Origin: Terrisporobacter petrolearius
Lineage (GTDB): Bacteria > Bacillota > Clostridia > Peptostreptococcales > Peptostreptococcaceae
Length of the DNA stretch: 64,000 nucleotides
Assembly: GCF_020748185.1 (NCBI RefSeq)
Contig: NZ_JAHZMO010000010.1
Location: 57,156 to 121,155, forward strand
Reading direction: 5' to 3'
A program made the translations under genes and the position numbers. The stretch's first letter is position 1, and each line of letters opens with the position of its first letter. Shown here in pieces: positions 30,650 to 39,591 of this stretch. The notes under the pieces are model-generated. The model worked only from the letters and a program-made list of their open reading frames with translations, was not told the origin of the DNA and made no database searches.

Positions 30650-32521
30650 CTACTCTTCTAATAATTTTTCTAATTCATTTACAAGTTGATCAAATTTATC
30701 TATAGTATTTTTAATAGGCTTTTGACTATTTAAATCAACATTATTAGATTTTAACAGATTTAAAGGATAATCTGAACCTCCTTTTTTAAGGAAATTCAAA
30801 TAATTATCTGGTCCTTTTTTAAGTATATCTTGGGCACAAGTAACAGCACTACAGCATCCTGTTGCATATTTGTATACATAAAAACTATTATAAAAATGAG
30901 GTATTCTAGCCCACCCCACCATAGATAATGGATCTACTTCAAAATCATCACCATAGTATTTTTTCAACAGCATAGACCATTTATCATTTAATACTAATGC
31001 ATTTATTTGTTTATTATTTTCTGAAGTTTCATGTATATAATCTTCAAATTCAGCGTACATAGTTTGTGTATATAGTGTATTTTTTATAAAATCTAAATAC
31101 ATGCTAATATAATACGCTTTTTCTTTATTATTTTTTGCATTTTTAATCAAATTTTCATAAAGAAGCACTTCATTAGTTGTTGATGCTACTTCATGAGTAA
31201 AAATAGATGGAGAAGAATTATAAAAGTTTTGATTTTTAGCACTTAAATACTCGTAAACTCCATGACCAAGTTCATGAACTAGTGTAGACACCCCTCCTAT
31301 AGAGCTGTTGTAATTAAGTAATATATAAGGATGATTGTCATATACTGATAAACAATATCCTCCGCTAACTTTATTTTCTTTAGAGTATACATCTACCCAT
31401 CTTTCATTAAATGCCTTGTAAACTATACTTCCATATGCATCGCCTAATGGTGCCAAAGCAGAATAAACCATGCCTTGAGCTTTATCATAAGAGACAACCT
31501 CTTCACCTTCACTAACAATAGGTACAAACATATCATAATAATATACTTTATCTAAGTTTAAAACTTTTTTTCTAAGACTAACATACTTATGCAAACTATC
31601 TGTATTTTTACTTACAGTTTTTATTAGTCCTTTATAAACCTTTTCGTCTACATTATCTGAGTCTAAATACATTTGCAAAGATGAGTCATAATTTCTAACT
31701 GAAGAATAAAAAACATTTTTGTTAACCTGACCACTTAACAATCCCGCTAAGGTATTTACATTATCGTTATATGGAAGGAATTCATTTTTATAAGCTTCTA
31801 CTCTTTTCTCTCTGTTATAGTCTTGCATAGCATTTTCATATTCTGCTGGAGTTATATTGGTTTTTTTGTCCATATTCCTAAATAAATCATAAATATTACT
31901 AGGTAATCCATTTATAGATGACATGTTTGATAGTATATTTTCACTTTTATCATCTAAGTAATGTTTTTTATTTCTTCTAATATCTTTTATATACATACCA
32001 TACTTATTATTTATTTTTTTATCACATAGATACTTATTACAATCTTTGTCTGATAATTTAAGTATTTCTAACTCCAACTGTGATGTAATCTTCATATACC
32101 TAGAATAAGATTTTTTAATTTCCTCTGTCATGTTTAGATATTCATATGAATTTTTATTTAAATCTTTTTTTAACTTAGCATAAGCTGATAAAGAGTTTAA
32201 CTTTATATCAAGTTTTTCTTTTATTCCCATACCTAAATATAAATGAGTTTTTGATTTTGTTAATTTTCCTATATAGTTTTCAAGCTCGTTCATCTCTTGA
32301 TCAAATTTTTTTAAGTCTTTTGACCATGCATCGTCATTTTTATATAAGGTATATAAATTCCAACAATACTTATTATAATCAATTTCTTTTTTTGGTTTCT
32401 CTTCATCTTTTTCATCTTGTGCAAAAACTGTAACACAACCATTATAAATATTTTGTCTTGCAGTATAAATTCCAAATAACAGTAATAAAACAATTAATAG
32501 TTTTAATAACTTTCTGCCCAT
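30650..32521 (-). CDS. Exported M3-family oligoendopeptidase (PepF-like)
   Basis: Zinc metallopeptidase of the thimet/PepF clan, 623 residues. Unlike cytosolic PepF it starts with a signal peptide: MGRKLLKLLIVLLLLFGIYT, a short linker and a likely cleavage after VFA (near residue 34). The catalytic motif is HELGH (about 416-420) in STLVHELGHGVYEYL, followed by THEVASTTNEVLL holding the third zinc ligand. The mature N-terminus is Lys/Asp/Glu-rich. A frame opens earlier (32542) but AAAGGGTGG precedes the ATG at 32521. It is monocistronic, downstream of spoIIE and a DnaA-box cluster. Probable role: extracellular peptide degradation. Confidence 0.9.
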   Translation of the reverse strand: MGRKLLKLLIVLLLLFGIYTARQNIYNGCVTVFAQDEKDEEKPKKEIDYNKYCWNLYTLYKNDDAWSKDLKKFDQEMNELENYIGKLTKSKTHLYLGMGIKEKLDIKLNSLSAYAKLKKDLNKNSYEYLNMTEEIKKSYSRYMKITSQLELEILKLSDKDCNKYLCDKKINNKYGMYIKDIRRNKKHYLDDKSENILSNMSSINGLPSNIYDLFRNMDKKTNITPAEYENAMQDYNREKRVEAYKNEFLPYNDNVNTLAGLLSGQVNKNVFYSSVRNYDSSLQMYLDSDNVDEKVYKGLIKTVSKNTDSLHKYVSLRKKVLNLDKVYYYDMFVPIVSEGEEVVSYDKAQGMVYSALAPLGDAYGSIVYKAFNERWVDVYSKENKVSGGYCLSVYDNHPYILLNYNSSIGGVSTLVHELGHGVYEYLSAKNQNFYNSSPSIFTHEVASTTNEVLLYENLIKNAKNNKEKAYYISMYLDFIKNTLYTQTMYAEFEDYIHETSENNKQINALVLNDKWSMLLKKYYGDDFEVDPLSMVGWARIPHFYNSFYVYKYATGCCSAVTCAQDILKKGPDNYLNFLKKGGSDYPLNLLKSNNVDLNSQKPIKNTIDKFDQLVNELEKLLEE

Positions 32522-32611
32522 AAAAAGCCACCCTTTCATCAAGTTACTTAATAATAGGATGGCTTATTTTTTACAAATTATTCAATTTTGCATATTGTGC
32601 ATAACAAAGAC

Positions 32612-32783
32612 TTATCCACAATCTTATTCACATATCAACACCCTCTTTTTTAATATTTTTTAGTATTTTCAACGGTTTTATATTAACAAATTTACATTAC
32701 TTCACCATATTCCTCCTATTTATCAACATTTTTTACAATCTTATCAACAAAATTTATAGATATTTATACTTTTTTGTTGATAT
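32612..32783. promoter_or_regulatory. Cluster of DnaA-box-like sequences
   Basis: Two exact matches to the consensus TTATNCACA lie 12 bases apart: TTATCCACA (32612-32620) and TTATTCACA (32624-32632). Near matches are TTATCAACA at 32720-32728 and 32741-32749, and ATATCAACA at 32632-32640 and, on the other strand, 32775-32783. They lie between spoIIE and the M3 peptidase, in that gene's promoter region. They could be a DnaA-binding cluster for regulation or titration; near matches are partly expected in AT-rich sequence. Confidence 0.5.
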
Positions 32784-32790
32784 TTATATT

Positions 32791-35160
32791 TTAATTGCTG
32801 ACAACTTTAGTTACCAACACGGTCATATCATCATCTACCTCTCCAAGCTGCAATTCTAGAGCTCGGTCTAAAATTTGATTTGCAATTTCCTTTGGATTAG
32901 TTGTTGTTAATTTTTTTAGGAAGTATATTAGCCAATTCTCTCCAAAGTCATTATTTTTACCAGCATCAACAATTCCATCAGAGACCATTATTATAAAATC
33001 ACCATTCTTTATTTTAACATTATGTCTGTCTAAATTTATTTCAGACAAAATTCCAACTGGTAGTGAAGAAGATGAAATTATATCCACATCTTTATTTTCT
33101 CTACTAATATATGTTGAGCAAGCACCCATTTTAACAGTTTCTAATCTTCCTTTTTTCAAATCAACTATACCTAAATCCAGTGTAGAAAAAATTTCTTCAG
33201 ATGATTTAAGTAAAAGCATATTGTTTATTGTGTTTATGACTATCTCCTTGTCAATTTTTGCTTCCATCATGTTTTCCAAAATATCTATAGTAACAGATGA
33301 TTCATCATATGCCTTTTTACCTTTGCCCATACCATCACTTATTGCCATCATATATTTGCCATCATATATTTCCATAAATGTATAATTGTCTCCACAGAAT
33401 ATATGACCATCTCTAGACATAGTTGCTACCTCTGTGACCACTTTAAATTTCTCAGCTTTTGTAAAAATAACCTTACAGCTTTCTCCTAAACAATGACACC
33501 CGATCTTTTGAATATCTAAAGATTCTCCTACAAAGTTAGAAATAATTTTTAATAATTTCTCATCACACAAGCAACCATCTCTGCAGTTTTTCATTTCGAT
33601 GGTTATTTTAAAATCATCGTTATTTTCTTGAATATAATTAACCTTGTCCACAATTATGTTATATCTTTGTAATTCATCAAATATTTCTTTTTCCTTATCC
33701 AAATTCAACATAATATCATGATCCAAGCTTTTGGATATACATTCTATGGATTTGGATATATCTTTTATTTGTTTAGATATAACTTTTCTACTTTCACTTA
33801 GTTTCATACTCCAATCATAGTCTAGAGCATATAGTTTATAATAATAATTAGCTACTCTTACAATTAGCTCTGGTTTCATACACTCTTTCCTAAAGTTTTC
33901 TGGAATATCTCTTGTACTTATCTCACCATCCTCTATTTTTTCAATTATTTCATATATTAAGTTGTAAGTGTAATTAAATTTTGATTCCCAACAAATTCGC
34001 TGCATACTACAATATTGACATTCATCATTATGAATTAAATCAATTATTGTAGATATATCTCTTTGGTCGATTACTTTGTCTCTTTCTCTTACCTTGTCAA
34101 AAGTGTTAGCTAACTCACTATATACTCTTTGTATATTCATAAGCTTGCTATTTGTTAAGTTCTTGCTTCTTGTTATATATTCATAAACAGCTTCGTTAGA
34201 GTCCACCTTGGTTTTTACTAATTTCTCCATCTTATTAAAAAATGATTTTGGTATTAAAGAAACTATTAAACACCCTATGGCTATATCAATTATTTTTGAT
34301 AAATTTGAAGTTATTCCTGAAGTATAGGAATATATTATAATCCAACTTAATAAATATCCTAATATAGAAATATATTTATTTAATTTATTAAATGCCCCTG
34401 ATACAAGGCCTGCAAAAGAATATACTCCCATATATAAGGCTGATACTACGTTAGATATCATAAAACCTAAACCAACGATAACTCCACTTGTAGCACCTAA
34501 AGTTGATCCTCCAAGTATAGATGCTATAAGTATTAACACAGTTGCTAAAACTCCTCTAGCTGAAACACCAAATAAACCTATATTGCCTATACCTATAATA
34601 CTAAAGGCAATCAGTAGGCTGAGGGAAACTACCTCCTCGGGACTTATGTACATCTTGTTCCTGTTATTTATCAGGAACTTTGTCCCAAATGAAAATATAT
34701 ATGATGAAATAAACGTGACTACAAACTCCATAAAAACTATTATAAAATCGTATATATTGTTATTACCATAATATGCTGTTTGTCCCAAAGACATAGGAAG
34801 TAATATTGCAGCCCCTAGTAAACTTATCTTGGCCACAGAATCTAATTTTTTGATCTTATTACTAAAAGCAAAAATAATAACTAAACATATACTGTACTTA
34901 GCAATAGACGATACATCATTAAATGATAATAATATGCCCAACAAAGTTGACAAAAATACTTGATATTTATATTGATCTAATTTAACAAAAAATAAGAAAA
35001 ATGCTATTCCAAAGGGTGCAACCCCATCCACAATGGTAAAGCGACTAAGAAAAAATCCCAGCAGCATAAAAATTACCGTCTTTGTATTTATATATTTATT
35101 TATTTTTAATTTATTTAAATTTATACCTCTATTCTTTACAGCAGCTCCATTTCTCTCCAT
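32791..35160 (-). CDS. spoIIE: Stage II sporulation protein E
   Basis: Membrane-bound PP2C phosphatase that activates sigma-F in the forespore by dephosphorylating SpoIIAA, and interacts with FtsZ. The 789 residues comprise an N-terminal region with about ten membrane helices (about 27-310), a linker region (about 320-580) and a C-terminal PP2C domain (about 590-789; MSRDGHIFCGDNYTFMEI, MMAISDGMGKGKKAYDES, IMVSDGIVDAG, VDDDMTVLVTKVV), with metal-binding aspartates in place. AAGGAGGAG precedes the ATG. It stands alone, likely sigma-A/Spo0A controlled in this family; I did not identify a 0A box. Confidence 0.96.
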   Translation of the reverse strand: MERNGAAVKNRGINLNKLKINKYINTKTVIFMLLGFFLSRFTIVDGVAPFGIAFFLFFVKLDQYKYQVFLSTLLGILLSFNDVSSIAKYSICLVIIFAFSNKIKKLDSVAKISLLGAAILLPMSLGQTAYYGNNNIYDFIIVFMEFVVTFISSYIFSFGTKFLINNRNKMYISPEEVVSLSLLIAFSIIGIGNIGLFGVSARGVLATVLILIASILGGSTLGATSGVIVGLGFMISNVVSALYMGVYSFAGLVSGAFNKLNKYISILGYLLSWIIIYSYTSGITSNLSKIIDIAIGCLIVSLIPKSFFNKMEKLVKTKVDSNEAVYEYITRSKNLTNSKLMNIQRVYSELANTFDKVRERDKVIDQRDISTIIDLIHNDECQYCSMQRICWESKFNYTYNLIYEIIEKIEDGEISTRDIPENFRKECMKPELIVRVANYYYKLYALDYDWSMKLSESRKVISKQIKDISKSIECISKSLDHDIMLNLDKEKEIFDELQRYNIIVDKVNYIQENNDDFKITIEMKNCRDGCLCDEKLLKIISNFVGESLDIQKIGCHCLGESCKVIFTKAEKFKVVTEVATMSRDGHIFCGDNYTFMEIYDGKYMMAISDGMGKGKKAYDESSVTIDILENMMEAKIDKEIVINTINNMLLLKSSEEIFSTLDLGIVDLKKGRLETVKMGACSTYISRENKDVDIISSSSLPVGILSEINLDRHNVKIKNGDFIIMVSDGIVDAGKNNDFGENWLIYFLKKLTTTNPKEIANQILDRALELQLGEVDDDMTVLVTKVVSN

Positions 35161-35253
35161 AAAAAATCTCCTCCTTTGTTTACTGTTTACAATGAATTAT
35201 ATCAAAGGGGAGAATTATATTTTGTCATAATTGGTTTTAGTATTCCTAAAAAA

Positions 35254-36180
35254 TTAAGACATATTTTTTGAGTTTTGACACATTAAGCCTTCCAAATTAT
35301 CGTACTCACTTATCATTATTTTTTCAAATTCTAACTTTTTCATTACAATATGTAATATTTTTACACCAGCTGTTATAATATCCGCTCGTTTTGGCTGTAG
35401 TCCTTTTAAGGTTTTTTTATCATTTAGTGTCATTATTTTTAAATTTTGTAGAATTTTTTCTAAATCTTTTTTTGTAACCACACTATTATGAACTTTTTCC
35501 ATAGAATATACTTCTAATTGTTGATTCATGGCAGAAAGTGAAGTAATTGCTCCTCCAATCCCTACTATTTTGCTTATATTCATTGTTCTAAGCTTATCTA
35601 TGGTAGATGATATGGTATCTTCTATAAAAGTTGCCATATTATTAAACTCTTCATCACTAATAGGATCTGTAGTAATAAATTTTTCTGTCATTCTTAGCGC
35701 TCCAATATTTTCACTTTTACAAAACTTGATTCCTTTCTCACTTCCAACTATAAACTCTGTAGAACCACCACCAATATCTATTACTAATATATCTTCTTTT
35801 TTATTACCTTCTGTACCTTGCAGCACACCCATAAATCCTAAATTTGATTCTTCTTCTCCACAAATTATTTTAACATCTATATCTGTTAATTTTTTTGCCT
35901 CATTAACGAAATCTTGTCCATTTTTACTATCCCTAAGAGCTGATGTTCCCATGCAATATATCTTCTCACACTTTTCCTCCTTACATTTATCAGAAAACTC
36001 TTTAAGAGCTTTTAAGTTTCTTCCTAATGCATCTTTTGTAATATACCCTTCTTGATCAACTCCTTGCCCTATTCTAGTTGTATTTATATACTTCTTTCTA
36101 TTTTCTATTTTATTATCTTGGAAATCTGCAATTAATAATCTCATGGAGTTTGTGCCAATATCGATTGTTCCTGTTTTCAT
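35254..36180 (-). CDS. ppx: Ppx/GppA family phosphatase
   Basis: An exopolyphosphatase or pppGpp phosphatase, 308 residues, the short two-domain form. TGTIDIGTNSMRLLIADF is the phosphate-1 motif of the ASKHA fold, YCMGTSALRDSKNG and DILVIDIGGGSTEFIVG the next blocks, and GIGGAITSLSAM the adenosine-like loop. AAGGAGG precedes the ATG. Upstream lies a GC-richer structured element. Substrate (polyP or pppGpp) cannot be decided from sequence. Confidence 0.92.
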   Translation of the reverse strand: MKTGTIDIGTNSMRLLIADFQDNKIENRKKYINTTRIGQGVDQEGYITKDALGRNLKALKEFSDKCKEEKCEKIYCMGTSALRDSKNGQDFVNEAKKLTDIDVKIICGEEESNLGFMGVLQGTEGNKKEDILVIDIGGGSTEFIVGSEKGIKFCKSENIGALRMTEKFITTDPISDEEFNNMATFIEDTISSTIDKLRTMNISKIVGIGGAITSLSAMNQQLEVYSMEKVHNSVVTKKDLEKILQNLKIMTLNDKKTLKGLQPKRADIITAGVKILHIVMKKLEFEKIMISEYDNLEGLMCQNSKNMS

Positions 36181-36198
36181 TTTTATCCTCCTTAGTCA

Positions 36199-36266
36199 AA
36201 ATTCGCTTTGCTCATATAGCCAGCAAGATGCCTTGGCTATCGCTTCAGGCAACTCTGTTGCTCAAA
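36199..36266. repeat. GC-richer structured intergenic element
   Basis: A block of about 65 bases with two hairpins: ATAGCC (36216-36221) with GGCTAT (36235-36240), containing an inner CAAG/CTTG pairing, and GCAAC (36249-36253) with GTTGC (36257-36261). It is bounded by similar TTTGCTC and TTGCTCA words. Its composition differs sharply from the surrounding AT-rich spacer. It looks like a dispersed intergenic repeat or an RNA leader of the ppx gene. No second copy was noticed in this window. Confidence 0.5.
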
Positions 36267-36296
36267 TTTATAACTTATAATAATATATTATAAACG

Positions 36297-36323
36297 AAAA
36301 AGAGATAACTTAGTTATCTCTTT
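36297..36323 (-). terminator. Terminator overlapping the divIC stop
   Basis: AAAGAGATAACT and AGTTATCTCTTT form a nearly continuous palindrome; the minus strand ends in TTTTTC. It includes the stop of divIC. Confidence 0.88.
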
Positions 36324-36603
36324 CACTGGAATCCACATATATTATTTCATTTGATTTAATCATACCAAGCTGCTCTCTTGCCGCTGATTCTAAATCATTA
36401 CTTTTACAAATTTTTTCTAACTTACTTATTTCCTCTTTAGTATCTTCTATCTGGTTGTTTATTTGTGCTATCTGGCCTTTATACTCATTTATTTTTCTTA
36501 TCTGAAATATAAATCCAGTGATGATACTAAACACTAAAAAAAATACAAATAAACTTAGAATCATATACTGACCCATAAATCTTTTTAACATTTTTATCTT
36601 CAT
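36310..36603 (-). CDS. divIC: Septum formation initiator (DivIC/FtsB family)
   Basis: Bitopic divisome protein, 97 residues: one membrane helix (about 13-33, MILSLFVFFLVFSIITGFIF), a coiled coil (about 38-68, YKGQIAQINNQIEDTKEEIS) and the C-terminal AAREQLGMIKSNEIIYVD typical of the family. The ATG overlaps the yabQ stop by 4 bases. It is last in an operon of rqcP-yabP-yabQ-divIC, as in Bacillus. Confidence 0.94.
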   Translation of the reverse strand: MKIKMLKRFMGQYMILSLFVFFLVFSIITGFIFQIRKINEYKGQIAQINNQIEDTKEEISKLEKICKSNDLESAAREQLGMIKSNEIIYVDSSERDN

Positions 36604-37076
36604 GCACCTACACCCTTTTTCTTTTTTCTTTTTCTATTAGTTGATAAAAGTATACTCGGTATATAACAAATAATATCAAAAATAAGGTGTATTGAATAGA
36701 TAATAATGTAATACAAATTATTTAAAAAACCGACTATGTAATGTATAGTCTTTTTGAATAAGCTTGTTATAAAACAAATTATTTTATTAAACATGGTAAA
36801 AATATATTTACTTATGGTGTTGTAATATAAGATAAAACCTAGAAATAAGGCTACAAAATGATAATATCTTAAGTCAAATCTTTCTAACAAATTGATAGTT
36901 GTAAAAATTACAATTGTTATTAGTATCCAAAATATAACATCAAAAACAAAAGATATTTTCTTTACTATTTTAAAATTTACCCTTAATGCTCTATAAAAAT
37001 CAAATAATAGACCTATTGCTATTCCACCATAAATAGTAAGGTAAAACACACCCATGTCTCTTACAAAGAATTCCAT
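36600..37076 (-). CDS. yabQ: Spore cortex biosynthesis protein YabQ
   Basis: A 158-residue membrane protein with about four helices and a basic C-terminal tail (NRKRKKKKG). The N-terminal GVFYLTIYGGIAIGLLFDFYR matches YabQ. In Bacillus it is needed for spore cortex formation and sits in the outer forespore membrane. It overlaps yabP by one base (TAATG) and divIC by four. Confidence 0.9.
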   Translation of the reverse strand: MEFFVRDMGVFYLTIYGGIAIGLLFDFYRALRVNFKIVKKISFVFDVIFWILITIVIFTTINLLERFDLRYYHFVALFLGFILYYNTISKYIFTMFNKIICFITSLFKKTIHYIVGFLNNLYYIIIYSIHLIFDIICYIPSILLSTNRKRKKKKGVGA

Positions 37077-37333
37077 TATTTAAATACCTTTTTTAAAAAT
37101 TTTTCTTCAGGTTTTTTCTCTTTGGCATAATTTATAGAGTTTACAGTACCTTCTACACTTATTATACTTTCTTCTAGATTTAGCTTATTCATATCCAAGC
37201 CTTCACCTTCAACAATAAGTCTTCCTGCTGAAGTTAAAAGCTCAACCCTTTTATCATTAAAAGAATATATATGATCTACTCCTGATATAACTAGACTAGA
37301 CCTGTTTTTTAAACTTATATTATGTTCCATCAT
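37076..37333 (-). CDS. yabP: Sporulation protein YabP
   Basis: An 85-residue member of the YabP family, with HNISLKNRSSLVISGVDHIY and RLIVEGEGLDMNKLNLEES as family features. In Bacillus it is made under sigma-E and acts in cortex formation with YabQ. GGGGGGAT precedes the tandem ATG ATG start; either may be used. Confidence 0.94.
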   Translation of the reverse strand: MMEHNISLKNRSSLVISGVDHIYSFNDKRVELLTSAGRLIVEGEGLDMNKLNLEESIISVEGTVNSINYAKEKKPEEKFLKKVFK

Positions 37334-37390
37334 ATCCCCCCAGTATATATAAATTACTCCTAATATAAATATACTGAGGTTGTGTAAATA

Positions 37391-37633
37391 TTATTCTACT
37401 ATCTCATACATTTCCTTCGCTTCAGCCTTAAGAACATGTTCTTTTATTTCAGTTATTTTAAACTTCATTACTTTTTCTCCAAAAGTAATTTCTAATATGT
37501 CACCTGTATTCACTTCTGAAGATGATTTTGCTTGTTTTCCATTTATAATCACTATGCCTTTATCACAAGCTTCTTTTGCCACTGTTCTTCTCTTTATTAT
37601 TCTGGATACTTTTAAAAATTTATCTAGTCTCAT
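37391..37633 (-). CDS. rqcP: S4-domain RNA-binding protein RqcP
   Basis: The 80-residue S4 domain (MRLDKFLKVSRIIKRRTVAK, DKGIVIINGKQAKSS) corresponds to Bacillus YabO/RqcP, which works with RqcH in ribosome-associated quality control, adding alanine tails to stalled chains. AAGGAGG lies 3 bases before the ATG. First gene of the rqcP-yabP-yabQ-divIC unit, after the hup terminator. Confidence 0.93.
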   Translation of the reverse strand: MRLDKFLKVSRIIKRRTVAKEACDKGIVIINGKQAKSSSEVNTGDILEITFGEKVMKFKITEIKEHVLKAEAKEMYEIVE

Positions 37634-37653
37634 ATGACCTCCTTAGTATGCAG

Positions 37654-37680
37654 AAAAAGTGTGGGAATCCCACACTTTTA
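37654..37680 (-). terminator. Terminator after hup
   Basis: AAAAGTGTGGG (37655-37665), loop AAT, CCCACACTTTT (37669-37679). It separates hup from the rqcP operon. Confidence 0.92.
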
Positions 37681-37705
37681 TCTATTATAATCTCTATTTA
37701 TATTC

Positions 37706-37990
37706 TTATTTGTTTATAGCTTCTTTTAAAACTTTTCCAGCTTTGAATACTGGAGCTTTTGAAGCAGGTATTTCTATAACTTGTTGTGGGTCTCTTGGGT
37801 TTCTTCCTTGTCTAGCAGCTCTTTCTCTAGTTTCGAAAGTTCCAAATCCTACTAATTGTACTTTTTCTCCTCCAACTAATGCTTCTTCAACTGAAGCCAT
37901 AAATGCATTTAATGCATCCTCTATTTGTTTTTTAGTTAATTCTAACTCACTTTTTTCTGCCATTTTTGATACTAATTCAGCTTTATTCAT
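37706..37990 (-). CDS. hup: HU-family DNA-binding protein
   Basis: Nucleoid protein that bends DNA. The 94 residues begin MNKAELVSKMAEKSELELTK; VQLVGFGTFETRERAARQGR and the signature GRNPRDPQQVIEIPASKAP form the DNA-binding arm. AGGAGGT precedes the ATG. It lies between mazG and rqcP, as in many Firmicutes. Confidence 0.97.
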   Translation of the reverse strand: MNKAELVSKMAEKSELELTKKQIEDALNAFMASVEEALVGGEKVQLVGFGTFETRERAARQGRNPRDPQQVIEIPASKAPVFKAGKVLKEAINK

Positions 37991-38070
37991 TATTTTTACC
38001 TCCTAAAATGTGTTAATATAAAACTCTTTTCTTGTAAGTTCTATATATTTATGAAATTTCCTTCTATTAT

Positions 38071-39519
38071 TTATTGAAATTTAGCCTTTTCCCATAGTTT
38101 ATCCATCTCTTGTAATGTCATTTCTTCCAATGTCTTATTCATTGCTTTAGCATTATCTTCTATAAACTTAAATCTTTTTATAAATTTCTTACTAGTTAAG
38201 TTTAATGCTTCTTCCGGATCAACTTGTAAAAATCTTGCTAAATTTACTATTGAAAATAATAAATCGCCTAACTCTTCCTTTATGTATTTTATATTCCTTG
38301 ATTTACATTCGTCAAGTAGTTCTTTGTATTCTTCTTCAACTTTTTTACAAACATCGCCAATATTATCCCAGTCAAATCCTACTAGGGCGGCTTTATATTG
38401 TATTTTTTCTGCTTTAGTTAGAGCCGGCAAATACTGAGGAATCCTTTGTAAGCCCTCTGTTACACTGGTCTCACCTTTCTCCTTCTTTTTCAGTTCTTCC
38501 CATGTTTTATCAAATTTATTCATATCTATATCAACATTTTCAAAAACATGAGGATGTCTATGTATTAATTTGTTACAAATACTACTTGATACGTCTCCTA
38601 GGTTAAAGAATCCTTCTTCTTCTCCTATTTGACAATGGAATATAACTTGCAAAAGTACATCTCCTAATTCTTCAATTAATTCATCAATATCATCGTTGTC
38701 AATAGCTTGTACCACTTCATAAGCTTCTTCTATTAAATATCTTTTTAAAGACTCATGAGTTTGTTTCGCATCCCATTCACAACCTGATGGTCCTCTAAGC
38801 TTTTTCATTATATTTTGTAGATCATGAACTTTATTATATAATTTTTTATCGCTTTTGGGTATATATAAGCTTGTTAAATAACTAAAAAGTTCAGGCTTTC
38901 TATCAAGTTCAAATAATTTTACATATGTTTTATTTTCTAAGTTTTTTATTCCTGCACCATTTACTATACAAATTTCTTGTTCATCATCATAATGTTCCAT
39001 TAATTTTAATTTAACATTTGATGCAATAAAAGAATCATATATTTGCGTTATTATAGTATTTGTACTTGTGTCTATATAAGACTCTTCTAACTCAAAAGCA
39101 TCTAATAGTTTAAATCCTTCTGCTGGGTCTACTCCTAGATAGTTGTACATGGCATCTACAAAGCTCATAGACGGTATTATATCCAGTTCTAGGTTATTTG
39201 CTATACATAAACCCTCTATAATGCCTACAGTCTTTTCTGCAACGCGAGGATGACCTGGAACTGCATAAACTAAGTCTTCATTTTCACCCTTTTCTACTAT
39301 AAATTTTGCAATTTGTCCATATACCTCTTCAAAATTATCTTCTTTTTCATAAAAATAATCTAGAGTAGTATATTGAATTTGTTCTTGTAACTGTTCTACT
39401 GTTGGATGTTTCTTAGTTCTTAAATAAACATTAGAACTAGAACTTAATGCTTCTAATGCACCTTGGCTAATTAATGAATAATCTCCAGGTCCTAGTCCTA
39501 CAATAGATATTTTTCCCAT
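38071..39519 (-). CDS. mazG: YabN-type fusion of tetrapyrrole methylase and MazG pyrophosphohydrolase
   Basis: The 482 residues comprise an N-terminal SAM-dependent methylase-like domain (about 1-215; SIVGLGPGDYSLISQGALEA and AVPGHPRVAEKTVG) and a C-terminal MazG region (about 225-482; LRGPSGCEWDAKQTHESLKR, EEAYEVVQAIDNDDIDELIE, EELGDLLFSIVNLAR) with the EExxE metal-binding motifs in two repeats. MazG hydrolyses nucleoside triphosphates; the N-terminal substrate is unknown. The fusion is common in Firmicutes. It lies 80 bases upstream of hup and 72 bases after the SpoVB gene. Confidence 0.96.
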   Translation of the reverse strand: MGKISIVGLGPGDYSLISQGALEALSSSSNVYLRTKKHPTVEQLQEQIQYTTLDYFYEKEDNFEEVYGQIAKFIVEKGENEDLVYAVPGHPRVAEKTVGIIEGLCIANNLELDIIPSMSFVDAMYNYLGVDPAEGFKLLDAFELEESYIDTSTNTIITQIYDSFIASNVKLKLMEHYDDEQEICIVNGAGIKNLENKTYVKLFELDRKPELFSYLTSLYIPKSDKKLYNKVHDLQNIMKKLRGPSGCEWDAKQTHESLKRYLIEEAYEVVQAIDNDDIDELIEELGDVLLQVIFHCQIGEEEGFFNLGDVSSSICNKLIHRHPHVFENVDIDMNKFDKTWEELKKKEKGETSVTEGLQRIPQYLPALTKAEKIQYKAALVGFDWDNIGDVCKKVEEEYKELLDECKSRNIKYIKEELGDLLFSIVNLARFLQVDPEEALNLTSKKFIKRFKFIEDNAKAMNKTLEEMTLQEMDKLWEKAKFQ

Positions 39520-39591
39520 TTTATTATCTCCTATATATGAATAATAAGATCACAACTTAGTATAACCCTATCATTCATTTATATATTTTTT

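Noticed and set aside
35528..36055. Plus-strand frame opposite the Ppx gene
   Set aside because: Antisense shadow; low-complexity Ser/Ile composition.
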